33,669 nucleotides of DNA from an uncultured Saprospiraceae bacterium (GTDB lineage: Bacteria > Bacteroidota > Bacteroidia > Chitinophagales > Saprospiraceae): positions 1 through 33,669 of the forward strand of contig CALLAE010000098.1 in the NCBI GenBank assembly GCA_938002665.1, in the 5' to 3' direction. Shown one piece after another: positions 1 to 7,922 of the stretch. Within the stretch, counting starts at the first letter, position 1. Every line of letters begins with the position of its first letter. The notes beneath the pieces were generated by a model, which searched no databases, was not told where the DNA came from, and saw only the letters and a list, made by a program, of their open reading frames with translations. A program made the position numbers and the translations under genes.

Positions 1-1
1 A

Positions 2-157
2 AAACGCAACTACAATCTCGACATCAAGAATCCTTATGAAGAGGTAGATCATCTTGAGAGTCCGGATGTCATATTAGGCAAACTGCAAGAAACCGAAAAC
101 AACATCAAGTCTATCCAAGAAGAAATCATTTCAGTACTCAATAAAGCCTTGTCTTAA
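2..157 (+). CDS. hsdM: Type I restriction-modification methyltransferase subunit HsdM, C-terminal fragment
   Basis: An open frame enters from the left edge and stops with TAA just before the hsdS start. About 51 codons are visible. They include NYNLDIKNP followed by a charged helix ending NKALS, which is how the C-terminus of the N6-adenine DNA methylase of type I systems (HsdM) usually looks. The helical tail is the part that contacts HsdS in the M2S complex. One base separates the stop from the ATG of hsdS, so the two are surely co-transcribed. The catalytic domain lies outside the window, and hsdR is not seen here. The identification rests on the short tail plus the adjacent hsdS. Confidence 0.8.
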   Translation, partial: KRNYNLDIKNPYEEVDHLESPDVILGKLQETENNIKSIQEEIISVLNKALS

Positions 158-158
158 T

Positions 159-1925
159 ATGCATTTACTCAAGTATTTTGACAAGTTGAGTCTTAAGCCA
201 GTGAATTCGAAAGAACTAAAAGGTTTGATTTTGGATTTCGCCATTCGAGGTCGGTTGACAGAAGAATGGAGGCAGAAGAATCCTAGTGTTGAATCGGCTT
301 CTGGATTATTTGATTCTATTCAAATAGAGAAAAAGAAATTGATTAAGGATAAAAAGATAAAAAAGGAGAAACCATGGATCGAGATAGAGACAAATAATAT
401 TCCGTTTGAGTTACCGCCTTCGTGGAAATGGTGTAGGCTTGGAGAAATTATTCACAATTTTGGACAGAAAAAACCAGATCAAAAATTCTCATACATTGAC
501 GTAGGTAGTATTGATAACATAAAAGGGAATATAAAAAGTGACTTTTCTGTTTTAAATTCTTCTGAAGCACCCTCACGTGCAAGAAAATTAGTCAAAAATG
601 GATGCGTAATATATTCAACAGTAAGACCCTATCTATTAAACATTGCGATTGTTAAAGGGGAATGGGAATATGAGCCTATTGCAAGTACAGCATTTGCAAT
701 TTTGAATCCTTTGAAAGGCTGTCCTCCTGAATATCTTTATAGTTATCTCCGCTCAAATACATTTATTGAATACGTTGAAAGTCAAATGAAAGGAGTTGCA
801 TACCCTGCAATAAACGACCAAAAATTAATGAATGGTCTTGTTCCTTTACCTCCAGTTTCCGAGCAAAAATCTATCGTCCAGATTGTCAATCAATTGATGG
901 AAGAATTCGATCAACTGGAAGCACAAACCAAAAAAAGAGTACAACTTCGACAAGAGTTTATTCAATCTTCATTGCGACAATTGACCACAGCCAATAGTGC
1001 TGAAGAATGGAAAAAATTACAACCCCATTTCACTTCCTTTTTTGATACCACAGAAAGTATAGACAAACTCAAAGAGGCGATTTTGCAATTGGCTGTACAG
1101 GGAAAGTTGACAAAGCAGTGGAGAGCAGACAATCCAGTTTCCCATTCTGGAGGGGGCGCAGGGGGAGGTATTGAGCCAGCATCTGTTTTATTGGAGAGGA
1201 TTAAGGAAGAGAAAGCGAGATTGGTAAAAGAGAAGAAGATTAAGAAAGAGAAGCCTTTGCCAGAAGTGTCTGAAGACGAAAAACTTTACAAATTACCTTC
1301 GAATTGGATCTGGTGTAAGTTTGGTCATGTTGTACGATTTATGGCATATGGCACATCTCGCAAGACAAACGACAATAGTAATGGTGTACCAGTTCTTCGG
1401 ATGGGCAATATAACATCAGACGGGAAATTAGTATTAGGTAATTTAAAATACATAGAAGCTGACTCTGAAGAATTACCTAAACTCTATTTAGAAAATGGTG
1501 ACTTAGTTTTTAACAGAACAAATAGTTATGCCTTAGTTGGTAAATGTTCTGTCTATAATGAAGGGAACGAAAAATATACATTGGCTTCGTATTTAATTAA
1601 AGTAAGCCCTTTTGTAGATTCTTTAGATTCGTCGTATTTGAATAACTATATAATTTCCAAAGCATGTAGAAAACACCAAATTGAGCCTCAAATTACTGCT
1701 CAAACTAATCAAGCCAATTTCTCTGGTTCAAAATTAAAAAATATTAACCTCCCTTTGCCTCCTTATGAGGAACAAAGAGCCATTGTAAAAATTGTCAATC
1801 AACTGATGGCCTATTGCAATCAAATGAAATCCGAAATAGAAAATAGAAACTCACAGTCCAAAGGCTTTTTGAAATCATCCATAAGAGAAGTAATGCAGAA
1901 GACTGGAACCTTAGAAATAGTATAA
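159..1925 (+). CDS. hsdS: Type I restriction enzyme specificity subunit HsdS
   Basis: This 588-residue protein has the two-fold organisation of HsdS: two target recognition domains (about residues 85-235 and 375-545), each followed by a conserved helical spacer. The halves are visibly repeated. Each opens with a helix containing L.LA/I.QGRLT-type residues and W-(R/K)-x-x-NP, then a Lys-rich KKIKKEKP helix, then LP.SW.W...G. Each recognition domain ends in an LPLPP-like turn followed by EQ.(S/A)IV.IVNQLM. HsdS sets the DNA target for methylation and cleavage by the HsdM/HsdR complex. The second half carries a Gly-rich stretch SGGGAGGG (residues 330-337, bases 1146-1169) absent from the first half. 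It sits between the spacer helix and the next Lys-rich helix. The DNA there is much more G-rich than its surroundings. The ATG at 159 follows hsdM by one base and is the natural start. Confidence 0.93.
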   Translation: MHLLKYFDKLSLKPVNSKELKGLILDFAIRGRLTEEWRQKNPSVESASGLFDSIQIEKKKLIKDKKIKKEKPWIEIETNNIPFELPPSWKWCRLGEIIHNFGQKKPDQKFSYIDVGSIDNIKGNIKSDFSVLNSSEAPSRARKLVKNGCVIYSTVRPYLLNIAIVKGEWEYEPIASTAFAILNPLKGCPPEYLYSYLRSNTFIEYVESQMKGVAYPAINDQKLMNGLVPLPPVSEQKSIVQIVNQLMEEFDQLEAQTKKRVQLRQEFIQSSLRQLTTANSAEEWKKLQPHFTSFFDTTESIDKLKEAILQLAVQGKLTKQWRADNPVSHSGGGAGGGIEPASVLLERIKEEKARLVKEKKIKKEKPLPEVSEDEKLYKLPSNWIWCKFGHVVRFMAYGTSRKTNDNSNGVPVLRMGNITSDGKLVLGNLKYIEADSEELPKLYLENGDLVFNRTNSYALVGKCSVYNEGNEKYTLASYLIKVSPFVDSLDSSYLNNYIISKACRKHQIEPQITAQTNQANFSGSKLKNINLPLPPYEEQRAIVKIVNQLMAYCNQMKSEIENRNSQSKGFLKSSIREVMQKTGTLEIV

Positions 1926-2097
1926 CGTTTATCGGAAAAGAAAATCCACCTACAGCCCTTAAGACTGTAAACGTAAAGTGGTGCTACTAATCCATTTTGG
2001 GAGTAAGTCATTGACCTTTATGCGTTTAGTTTAGTTATATCACTCAAATAAAATCAGTGAAATCCAGTAATCCATTATTAATCAGCGTTTCAGACTT

Positions 2098-2616
2098 TTA
2101 TAGTATCCTCTCCCTTCCCTCTGATGTATGATAATCTGCATCACTTATCACAAGAGGCTCCTTTTTCGGTTGATTAGCAATGATCTTTTTTATATCGAAT
2201 AATTTCTTTGTGCAACTAGCGTTAAATTTCGCAGTATAATACCCAGATTCCACCACCCTAGGTCGCAACACTTCTTCACCTATGTCATAAGGCAGTGGCA
2301 AATAATCAGAGATATCAAAGAAGTACTCTTCTACTCTAACCAGCGCCTTGTCATGGGAATTCAGTAATCTTCTAAGTTTTATAGATCTGACATCTGCCTT
2401 GTTTTTTGATTTGCGAAGATTGCCTATTCTATAATGACCACCGTAAAACTCCCCAATGTAATAGCAAAAATGCTCAATGAGCTCTTCATGAGTTTGCTGA
2501 TGCCACTTGTAGACCTTTATAGGGTCGGATTCATGGAGGCCAGAGTGATTTGAAAAAGGTAAGAGAATACTGAAATGATCACGGATGAGCTTGTTCATGC
2601 TAATAAAAACTATCAC
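2098..2616 (-). CDS. Hypothetical protein, minus strand, divergent from the photolyase operon
   Basis: This is a 172-codon open frame I do not recognise. The product is soluble-looking, with no signal peptide or membrane segment, and is rich in His, Tyr and charged residues. Its features include KWHQQTHEEL near residues 37-46 and YYIGEFYGGHYRIG near 52-65. The annotated start (2616) is followed six codons later by another ATG (2598, MNKLIRDHF), which could be the real start. No longer frame competes with it, and it lies between two well-supported plus-strand blocks. It faces away from the DUF2805 gene across a 68-base gap that could hold promoters for both directions. Nothing visible links it functionally to either neighbour. 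Confidence 0.55.
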   Translation of the reverse strand: MIVFISMNKLIRDHFSILLPFSNHSGLHESDPIKVYKWHQQTHEELIEHFCYYIGEFYGGHYRIGNLRKSKNKADVRSIKLRRLLNSHDKALVRVEEYFFDISDYLPLPYDIGEEVLRPRVVESGYYTAKFNASCTKKLFDIKKIIANQPKKEPLVISDADYHTSEGRERIL

Positions 2617-2684
2617 AGTGATTGTTAAGTTCCTGATACCTATTACTAAGCTAAACTTTTAGGAAATCTATCTGTTTATGACTC

Positions 2685-2972
2685 GTGACCAAACAAGATA
2701 AATTAAACGACAGAGACAAGGACAGGATCATAGAGATGGCCTGGGAAGACCGTACACCATTCGAAGCTATAGACATACAGTTCGGTTATACCGAATCTGA
2801 GGTCATTAAGCTCATGCGCAGAGAGCTGAAAGAAAAATCCTTTAAGCTCTGGCGGGCTAGAGTGCATAGCGGTACCAGTCAGAAACATCTGAAGAAGCGT
2901 AATCCTGATATAAATAGATTTCGCTGTTCACGTCAGAGGTCTATCTCTAATAACAAGATCTCCAAGAGATAG
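2685..2972 (+). CDS. DUF2805 / TIGR03643 family small protein, first gene of the photolyase operon
   Basis: This 95-residue protein matches my memory of the TIGR03643/DUF2805 family. The hallmark is MAWEDRTPFEAI (residues 18-29), then FGYTESEV and LMRRELK, then a basic tail with HLKKR. The core is a short helical, HTH-like unit with a very basic C-terminus, so nucleic-acid binding is a reasonable guess but unproven. Family members are repeatedly found beside photolyase genes. The start is a GTG at 2685. An out-of-frame ATG at 2678 opens an eight-codon reading frame (2678-2701) overlapping that start, which may be chance or a tiny leader. The photolyase gene begins 12 bases after the stop, so this is probably the promoter-proximal gene of the operon. 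Confidence 0.8.
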   Translation: MTKQDKLNDRDKDRIIEMAWEDRTPFEAIDIQFGYTESEVIKLMRRELKEKSFKLWRARVHSGTSQKHLKKRNPDINRFRCSRQRSISNNKISKR

Positions 2973-2984
2973 CTGTCGGTCACT

Positions 2985-4460
2985 ATGGATAAAGAGGCTA
3001 TTAATCTTGTCTGGCTAAAACGTGATCTGCGTACTCAGGATCATGAGCCTCTTGCCTTAGCTGAAAAAGCAAAAGAAGATTATTTGCTTATCTACTTGAT
3101 AGAGCCTTCATTCTTGGAGCATCTAGATTTTGCTATCAGACATCTTCAGTTTTGCTACCATGCTTTGAATTACATGAATACTCAGCTAGAGCCTGCAGGG
3201 AAGAAAGTTCATATCCTGTATGGAGAAGCTACAGAAGTCTTTGGTTTCCTCAGCCGTGCATACTCAATTACTCAAGTATTCTCCTATCAGGAGAGTGGTA
3301 CTCGGAGAACATGGACTAGAGATAAAGAGGTAGCCAAGCTTTTTACAGTAAACCATATCGTCTGGAATCAGTCGCAGAGAGATGGTATACTCAGAGCCAT
3401 ACGGAGTAGAAAAGGCTGGGACAAACTATGGTACAGCACCATGAATGCGCCTCTCATTTCTAATAGCTATTCCAACTCAGAGTTAGAACTGGACACTAAA
3501 GATTTTAAGATTCCAGACAAGCTGCAGAAACAACTAGAAAGATATCCAGAAGCTTATCAGAAAGCTGGAGAATCCTGGGGATGGAAATATCTGCAGTCCT
3601 TCTGCGAGGGGAGAGGAAACAATTATTTCAGACATATTTCTAAACCCACAGAAAGCCGTAGTTCGTGCGGCAGAATATCCCCTTATCTAGCTTGGGGCTG
3701 CCTAAGTATTAGACAAGCCTACCAGTACGTAAAGTCCCATCCAAATAGAGAAAAAAATAAGCGAGCCTATAAGCAATTCATGACCAGGTTCCACTGGCAC
3801 TGTCATTTTATCCAGAAATTTGAAGTCGACTGTGATTACGAGACAGCTTGTGTCAATTCTGGCTATGAGTCTCTTGTCCATTCTAATAAACCTCAGCTTA
3901 TAGCAGCTTGGAAAAATGGGATGACAGGTATTCCCCTCGTAGATGCTTGTATGCGCTGTGTCATAAAAACTGGCTGGCTCAACTTTAGGATGCGTGCCAT
4001 GCTGGTTTCTGTTCTCTGCCACCACTTCGACTGCGACTGGCGCGAAGGCACTTATCATCTAGCACAGCAGTTTTTAGATTATGAACCAGGTATTCATTTT
4101 CCTCAGTTTCAGATGCAAGCAGGCGTGACAGGCATTAATACTATACGCATGTACAACCCTGTCAAGCAATCCAAAGATCATGACCCACAAGGCTATTTTA
4201 TAAAAAAGTGGGTACCTGAACTTAGGGCTTATCCAGAAAACTTTGTACACGAGCCATGGACGATGACAGCCATGGAAAGACAATTCTATAATATCCCTGA
4301 TGATTATCCTGCACCTGTAATAGATATACCTTCTAGTGCTGCGGCAGCTAGAGATAAAATATGGGGACACAGAAAGAACAAACAAGTACGAGCTGAAAAA
4401 GCTAGAATAGTAAAATTACATACAAGAGAAAATGGTAATAAGAGAAAGCGATTTAAATAA
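2985..4460 (+). CDS. Cryptochrome/photolyase family protein (FAD-binding, non-canonical 'YEPGIH' clade)
   Basis: This 491-residue protein has the full photolyase/cryptochrome plan. The N-terminal Rossmann-like antenna domain begins [15 protein letters not shown] (residues 9-23). The C-terminal helical FAD domain carries [13 protein letters not shown] (about 232-244), TGWLNFRMR (about 331-339) and [12 protein letters not shown]. It ends with MYNPVKQ...D..GYFI..W.PEL and HEPW. The flavin-pocket loop after the WREG helix reads [16 protein letters not shown] (365-380) where E. coli CPD photolyase has DLAANNGGWQWAASTG. In an ungapped alignment the Asn near flavin N5 and the proximal Trp of the electron-transfer triad are both replaced. 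Cyanobacterial homologues with the same YEPGIH motif exist, so this is a clade feature and not damage. Light-driven DNA repair is possible but photoreception or another flavin chemistry cannot be excluded. Confidence 0.9.
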   Translation: MDKEAINLVWLKRDLRTQDHEPLALAEKAKEDYLLIYLIEPSFLEHLDFAIRHLQFCYHALNYMNTQLEPAGKKVHILYGEATEVFGFLSRAYSITQVFSYQESGTRRTWTRDKEVAKLFTVNHIVWNQSQRDGILRAIRSRKGWDKLWYSTMNAPLISNSYSNSELELDTKDFKIPDKLQKQLERYPEAYQKAGESWGWKYLQSFCEGRGNNYFRHISKPTESRSSCGRISPYLAWGCLSIRQAYQYVKSHPNREKNKRAYKQFMTRFHWHCHFIQKFEVDCDYETACVNSGYESLVHSNKPQLIAAWKNGMTGIPLVDACMRCVIKTGWLNFRMRAMLVSVLCHHFDCDWREGTYHLAQQFLDYEPGIHFPQFQMQAGVTGINTIRMYNPVKQSKDHDPQGYFIKKWVPELRAYPENFVHEPWTMTAMERQFYNIPDDYPAPVIDIPSSAAAARDKIWGHRKNKQVRAEKARIVKLHTRENGNKRKRFK

Positions 4461-5064
4461 TATGGAGAGGCGCTACCGCGCAAACTTAGTCAACGCAGTT
4501 ACTGGCGTAAAGCCTGCAAACCTCATAGGGACGAGATCAAAAGATGGACGAGATAATCTTGCTATCTTTTCATCAGTAGTGCATCTAGGTTCTAGCCCTG
4601 CGCATATAGGCATGGTCACTAGACCTCAGTTGCCTCAGCTAAAAGATACCTATTCTAATATTCTAGAAACTGGTTTTTATACAATCAATCATATCTCGCA
4701 GTCTTTCATAGAGCGGGCACATTACACCTCTGCAAAGCTAGAACGCCAGGACTCTGAGTTTGATATGATGAACTTAGGTAGGGAATTTATTGATTATTTT
4801 TTTGCGCCTTTTGTCAAAGAAAGTAAGGTGAGAATAGGGATGAAGTTGCTCCAGAATACAGACTTGCCTAATGGTTGCAATTTTATCATCGGTGAGGTGA
4901 TCCTTATAGAACTTGCAGATGATCTGGTAAACGAAAAGGGACAAATAGACCTGGCCTCTTATGCAGCAGTCGGGATAGCTGGGCTGGATAGTTATTATGG
5001 ACTGGAGAAACTGGCCACCTTTCCTTATGCCAAGCTCGATCAAATTCCTGACTTCCATGCATAA
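4432..5064 (+). CDS. Flavin reductase-like domain protein (FMN-binding split barrel)
   Basis: This 210-residue protein has the flavin reductase-like fold. It contains [16 protein letters not shown] (residues 22-37), then [20 protein letters not shown], then [14 protein letters not shown] and a region with [12 protein letters not shown]. It lacks signal and membrane segments and should be cytoplasmic. Family members bind FMN/FAD and often supply reduced flavin to a partner. Sitting between two flavoprotein genes of the photolyase fold, it could serve them, but that is inference. The ATG at 4432 overlaps the photolyase gene by 29 bases. An in-frame ATG at 4462 would start one base past that stop but would drop the first helix. 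The C-terminus overlaps the DUF2256 gene by eight bases. Confidence 0.82.
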   Translation: MVIRESDLNNMERRYRANLVNAVTGVKPANLIGTRSKDGRDNLAIFSSVVHLGSSPAHIGMVTRPQLPQLKDTYSNILETGFYTINHISQSFIERAHYTSAKLERQDSEFDMMNLGREFIDYFFAPFVKESKVRIGMKLLQNTDLPNGCNFIIGEVILIELADDLVNEKGQIDLASYAAVGIAGLDSYYGLEKLATFPYAKLDQIPDFHA

Positions 5065-5203
5065 AAGAGATCTACCCTCCAAAATCTGCCTGGTCTGCAA
5101 GCTGCCCTTCCACTGGAGGAAGAAGTGGGCGAAGGATTGGGAGGAGGTAAAATATTGTAGCGAAAAATGTAGAAGAAATAAAACGAATGCCAAAAGCAGC
5201 TAA
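5057..5203 (+). CDS. DUF2256 zinc-ribbon-like mini-protein
   Basis: This is a 48-residue protein beginning MHKRDLPSK. It has the DUF2256 signature: CLVC at residues 11-14, then [14 protein letters not shown], then CSEKC at 37-41. The four cysteines (C-x2-C and C-x3-C) are well placed to bind one zinc ion. I chose the ATG at 5057 over an upstream ATG at 4997 because the family starts with KRDLP-type residues and the longer form would read deep into the flavin reductase gene out of frame. It overlaps the gene before it by eight bases and the gene after it by 17, so translation is probably coupled. DUF2256 genes are commonly seen next to photolyase-type genes, and their function is not known. 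Confidence 0.85.
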   Translation: MHKRDLPSKICLVCKLPFHWRKKWAKDWEEVKYCSEKCRRNKTNAKSS

Positions 5204-6653
5204 TCTCATCTTCCCACACCAGCTCTTCGCGGATAACCCTCTCTTGGAGAATGGTCTGCCTATCTACCTGATAGAAGAATATCTGTTTTTCAAGCAATAC
5301 AAGTTCCACAAACAAAAGATAGCTTTCCATCGCGCTAGTATGAAGAGCTACGAAGCGTATCTAAAAGACAAAGGACATAAAGTCACCTATATAGAATCGC
5401 CCAATGCACAATCAGATATCAGGATATTCATAAAAGAGAACCAAGCACTAGACACCTTACATCTAGTAGACCCAACGGATAACTGGCTGGAAAAAAGGCT
5501 GGGTAAGTTCTCTGGTGAGCTAGTGTATTATCCGAGCCCATTGTTTCTAAATACAAAAGAAGACAATGCTGGTTTTTTCAGAGCTGATAAAAAGTTCTTT
5601 TTCCAGACGACCTTTTATAAGCAACAAAGAAAACGTCTAGGTGTATTACTCAATGATGATGAGACACCAGTAGGAGGGAAGTGGTCCTATGATGCAGAGA
5701 ATAGAAAGAAATATCCGAAGAACAAAGAAGCTCCTAAGGTGGCCTTGCCTAAATCCTCTCTTTATTGGACAGAAGCAATTAATTATGTACAAGAAAACTT
5801 TAGTACTCATCCAGGAGAGCTCGATGAGCAAAGAATTTATCCCATAGATCATAAGGAAGCTTTAGCCTGGCTACGACAATTCTTTAAGATTAGATTTCAG
5901 GAGTTTGGTACTTACGAAGATGCTATTGTAAAAGATGAGGTTATACTGAATCATAGTCTGCTTTCACCTTTGATGAATGTCGGACTTATCAGCGCTAAGT
6001 ATATTTTAAAAGCTTCTTTGGAGTATGCCAAAAAGCATGATATACCGATTAATTCTACAGAGGGATTTGTAAGACAAGTAATCGGGTGGAGAGAATTTAT
6101 CAGAGGTATGTATGAGCTCAGAGGCTCTAACTCTAGAACACATAATCATTGGAACTTTAAACGTAAAATCCCGAGTGCTTTCTATACTGGTGATACAGGT
6201 ATCGTTCCAGTAGATGCAGTGATAAAAAGAGTACTGAAAACTGGCTATTGTCATCATATAGAGCGGCTTATGATCTTAGGCAACTTTATGATTTTATGTG
6301 AGTTTGATCCAGATGAAGTGTATAGGTGGTTCATGGAATTATTTATAGATGCATACGACTGGGTGATGGTACCTAATGTATATGGTATGAGTCAGTTTGC
6401 CGATGGGGGCAGCTTTGCAACCAAACCCTACATTAGTGGTTCTAATTATCTCAAGAAGATGAGCAACTTTCCTAATGGGGAGTGGCAGGCGATCTGGGAC
6501 GGATTGTTTTGGCGTTATATGGATTTGTACAGAGACACCTTTGCAAAGAATCCAAGAATGTCCATGCTACTGAAAACACTAGAGCGAATGTCAGAAGACA
6601 AAAGAAGTTCTCATTATAAAAATGCAGAAAATTTTCTATCAAGTTTAGACTAA
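5187..6653 (+). CDS. FeS-BCP/PhrB-type cryptochrome-photolyase homologue lacking the iron-sulfur cysteines
   Basis: This 488-residue protein belongs to the deoxyribodipyrimidine photolyase-related (PhrB, FeS-BCP, (6-4)) family. It opens NLIFPHQLF (residues 6-14) and contains [17 protein letters not shown] (about 292-308), [34 protein letters not shown] and [15 protein letters not shown]. Characterised members hold a [4Fe-4S] cluster with four cysteines, most of them in the segment just after that last motif. Here the segment reads [18 protein letters not shown], with no cysteine. The whole protein has only two cysteines (355 and 371), so the usual cluster cannot form. The rest of the FAD domain is intact, so the gene is not decayed. 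From memory, other Bacteroidota homologues share the GEW-type replacement. A 17-base overlap couples it to the DUF2256 gene. Confidence 0.88.
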   Translation: MPKAANLIFPHQLFADNPLLENGLPIYLIEEYLFFKQYKFHKQKIAFHRASMKSYEAYLKDKGHKVTYIESPNAQSDIRIFIKENQALDTLHLVDPTDNWLEKRLGKFSGELVYYPSPLFLNTKEDNAGFFRADKKFFFQTTFYKQQRKRLGVLLNDDETPVGGKWSYDAENRKKYPKNKEAPKVALPKSSLYWTEAINYVQENFSTHPGELDEQRIYPIDHKEALAWLRQFFKIRFQEFGTYEDAIVKDEVILNHSLLSPLMNVGLISAKYILKASLEYAKKHDIPINSTEGFVRQVIGWREFIRGMYELRGSNSRTHNHWNFKRKIPSAFYTGDTGIVPVDAVIKRVLKTGYCHHIERLMILGNFMILCEFDPDEVYRWFMELFIDAYDWVMVPNVYGMSQFADGGSFATKPYISGSNYLKKMSNFPNGEWQAIWDGLFWRYMDLYRDTFAKNPRMSMLLKTLERMSEDKRSSHYKNAENFLSSLD

Positions 6654-6670
6654 CTAAATAAAGCGAAATT

Positions 6671-7363
6671 ATGAAAAACTATGTAATAATTGGCGGCTCT
6701 TCTGGGATAGGGGAGGCTATCGTGGACAACCTAGCAAGTGCAGGTCACAACGTTATCGCAAGCTACAATACAAGTGATAAGCAGAGCCGACCTCAGGTGA
6801 ATTATGTCAAGCTAGATGTGACTGCAGATGCACTAAATGAAGATGCTCTTCCAGAGCAGATCCACGGTCTTGCCTATTGTCCAGGTAGTATCAATCTTAA
6901 GCCCTTCCATAGATTTAAAGAAGAAGATTTCATGGCAGACTTCCAGCTCCAGGTTCTCGGCGCTACTAAGATTATAAAGCAGCTATTGCCTAGAATGAAA
7001 AAAGCAGAAGGGGCTTCCATCGTCTTGTTTTCTACCGTAGCTGTGCAGACAGGATTTACTTTTCACAGTCAGGTTGCCATTTCCAAAGGGGCTATCGAAG
7101 GCTTGACAAGAGCACTAGCAGCAGAGTTTGCCCCAGCTATCAGGGTCAATGCCATCGCACCTGCTCTTACAAAAACCAAACTATCAGAGAAGCTATTAAG
7201 CACTCCAGAAAAGATCCAGTATCATGCTGATAAAAATCCATCCAAAAGAGTAGGAGAGCCACAAGATCTAGCAGAAGCAGCATGTTATCTGCTTTCTGAT
7301 AAATCCTCTTGGGTCACGGGTCAGATTATGAATGTCAATGGTGGTTTTGGAGATTTGGCCTAG
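6671..7363 (+). CDS. Short-chain dehydrogenase/reductase (SDR) lacking the catalytic tyrosine
   Basis: This 230-residue classical SDR fold protein has a GGSSGIG nucleotide-binding loop (residues 8-14), a conserved acidic LDV at 48-50, and a Pro-rich NAIAPALT segment after the active site. It ends with VTGQIMNVNGG, the usual C-terminal dimer region. The catalytic Ser is in place (S121). The YxxxK motif reads VAISK (135-139), so Lys139 is present but the proton-donating Tyr is Val. His132 lies three residues before it. The fold is otherwise complete, so this looks like a changed function and not a pseudogene. It follows the FeS-BCP-type gene by 17 bases and precedes the SRPBCC gene by 11, placing it in the same operon. 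The substrate is unknown. Confidence 0.88.
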   Translation: MKNYVIIGGSSGIGEAIVDNLASAGHNVIASYNTSDKQSRPQVNYVKLDVTADALNEDALPEQIHGLAYCPGSINLKPFHRFKEEDFMADFQLQVLGATKIIKQLLPRMKKAEGASIVLFSTVAVQTGFTFHSQVAISKGAIEGLTRALAAEFAPAIRVNAIAPALTKTKLSEKLLSTPEKIQYHADKNPSKRVGEPQDLAEAACYLLSDKSSWVTGQIMNVNGGFGDLA

Positions 7364-7374
7364 ACTCATAGCTT

Positions 7375-7836
7375 ATGAATGTAATTCTAAAAACTAAAGT
7401 AAAAGGCAATTATAAGAAGGTGATGGCGGCCTTTGATAGGCATTTGTTTGAGGCCTTGAAACCGCCTGTAGGGCAGATGGATATCATTGAGTTTACAGGC
7501 TCTACAAAAGGTGATAGAGTCCATGTACGTTTTGTAAAACCAATCAAAGCAGAGTGGATAAGTGATATCACAGAAGATGGAGTTACCTCAGAAAAAGCTT
7601 GGTTTGTAGATGTAGGCACGACACTGCCTTGGCCATTGGCCTCGTGGACACATCGTCATATCGTAGAGAAGATAGATGAAGATCATTCATTAGTCATAGA
7701 CGATATGACTTTTACAGGCAGAAACATCTTCCTTACATTACTGCTTTATCCAGCGATCTTCTTTGGTTTTTACCCTAGAAAGAGAATCTACAAGCGATAC
7801 TTTGGAAAACTCTTTAAGAGCAGTAGTGCTGCCTAG
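7375..7836 (+). CDS. SRPBCC (START/Bet v1-like) ligand-binding family protein
   Basis: This 153-residue protein reads as a single SRPBCC domain. An N-terminal strand (VILKTKVKGN) is followed by a helix (KKVMAAFDRHLFEAL), an antiparallel sheet, and a hydrophobic C-terminal helix (LTLLLYPAIFFGFY, about residues 122-135) ending in a basic YPRKRIYKRYFGK tail. The fold forms a pocket for small hydrophobic ligands. The hydrophobic last helix plus basic tail suggests membrane contact. Homologues sit in photolyase gene clusters of other Bacteroidota, as here, where it is the last gene of the seven-gene run. It might bind a pigment or lipid, but no residue in the sequence shows which ligand. Confidence 0.75.
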   Translation: MNVILKTKVKGNYKKVMAAFDRHLFEALKPPVGQMDIIEFTGSTKGDRVHVRFVKPIKAEWISDITEDGVTSEKAWFVDVGTTLPWPLASWTHRHIVEKIDEDHSLVIDDMTFTGRNIFLTLLLYPAIFFGFYPRKRIYKRYFGKLFKSSSAA

Positions 7837-7922
7837 CTAACTGACAAATAAATACTCTTCTAGGCATCGAAATTTCCAGATAAGGTAGTATCATAGGTAT
7901 ATCATTATATCAAATCCTACTT

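Noticed and set aside
1820..2011. Minus-strand 63-codon frame overlapping the end of hsdS
   Set aside because: Mostly antisense to the conserved hsdS C-terminus, with no features of its own.
4997..5056. Upstream extension of the DUF2256 gene
   Set aside because: It reads the flavin reductase gene out of frame. The family's conserved N-terminus begins at the ATG at 5057.
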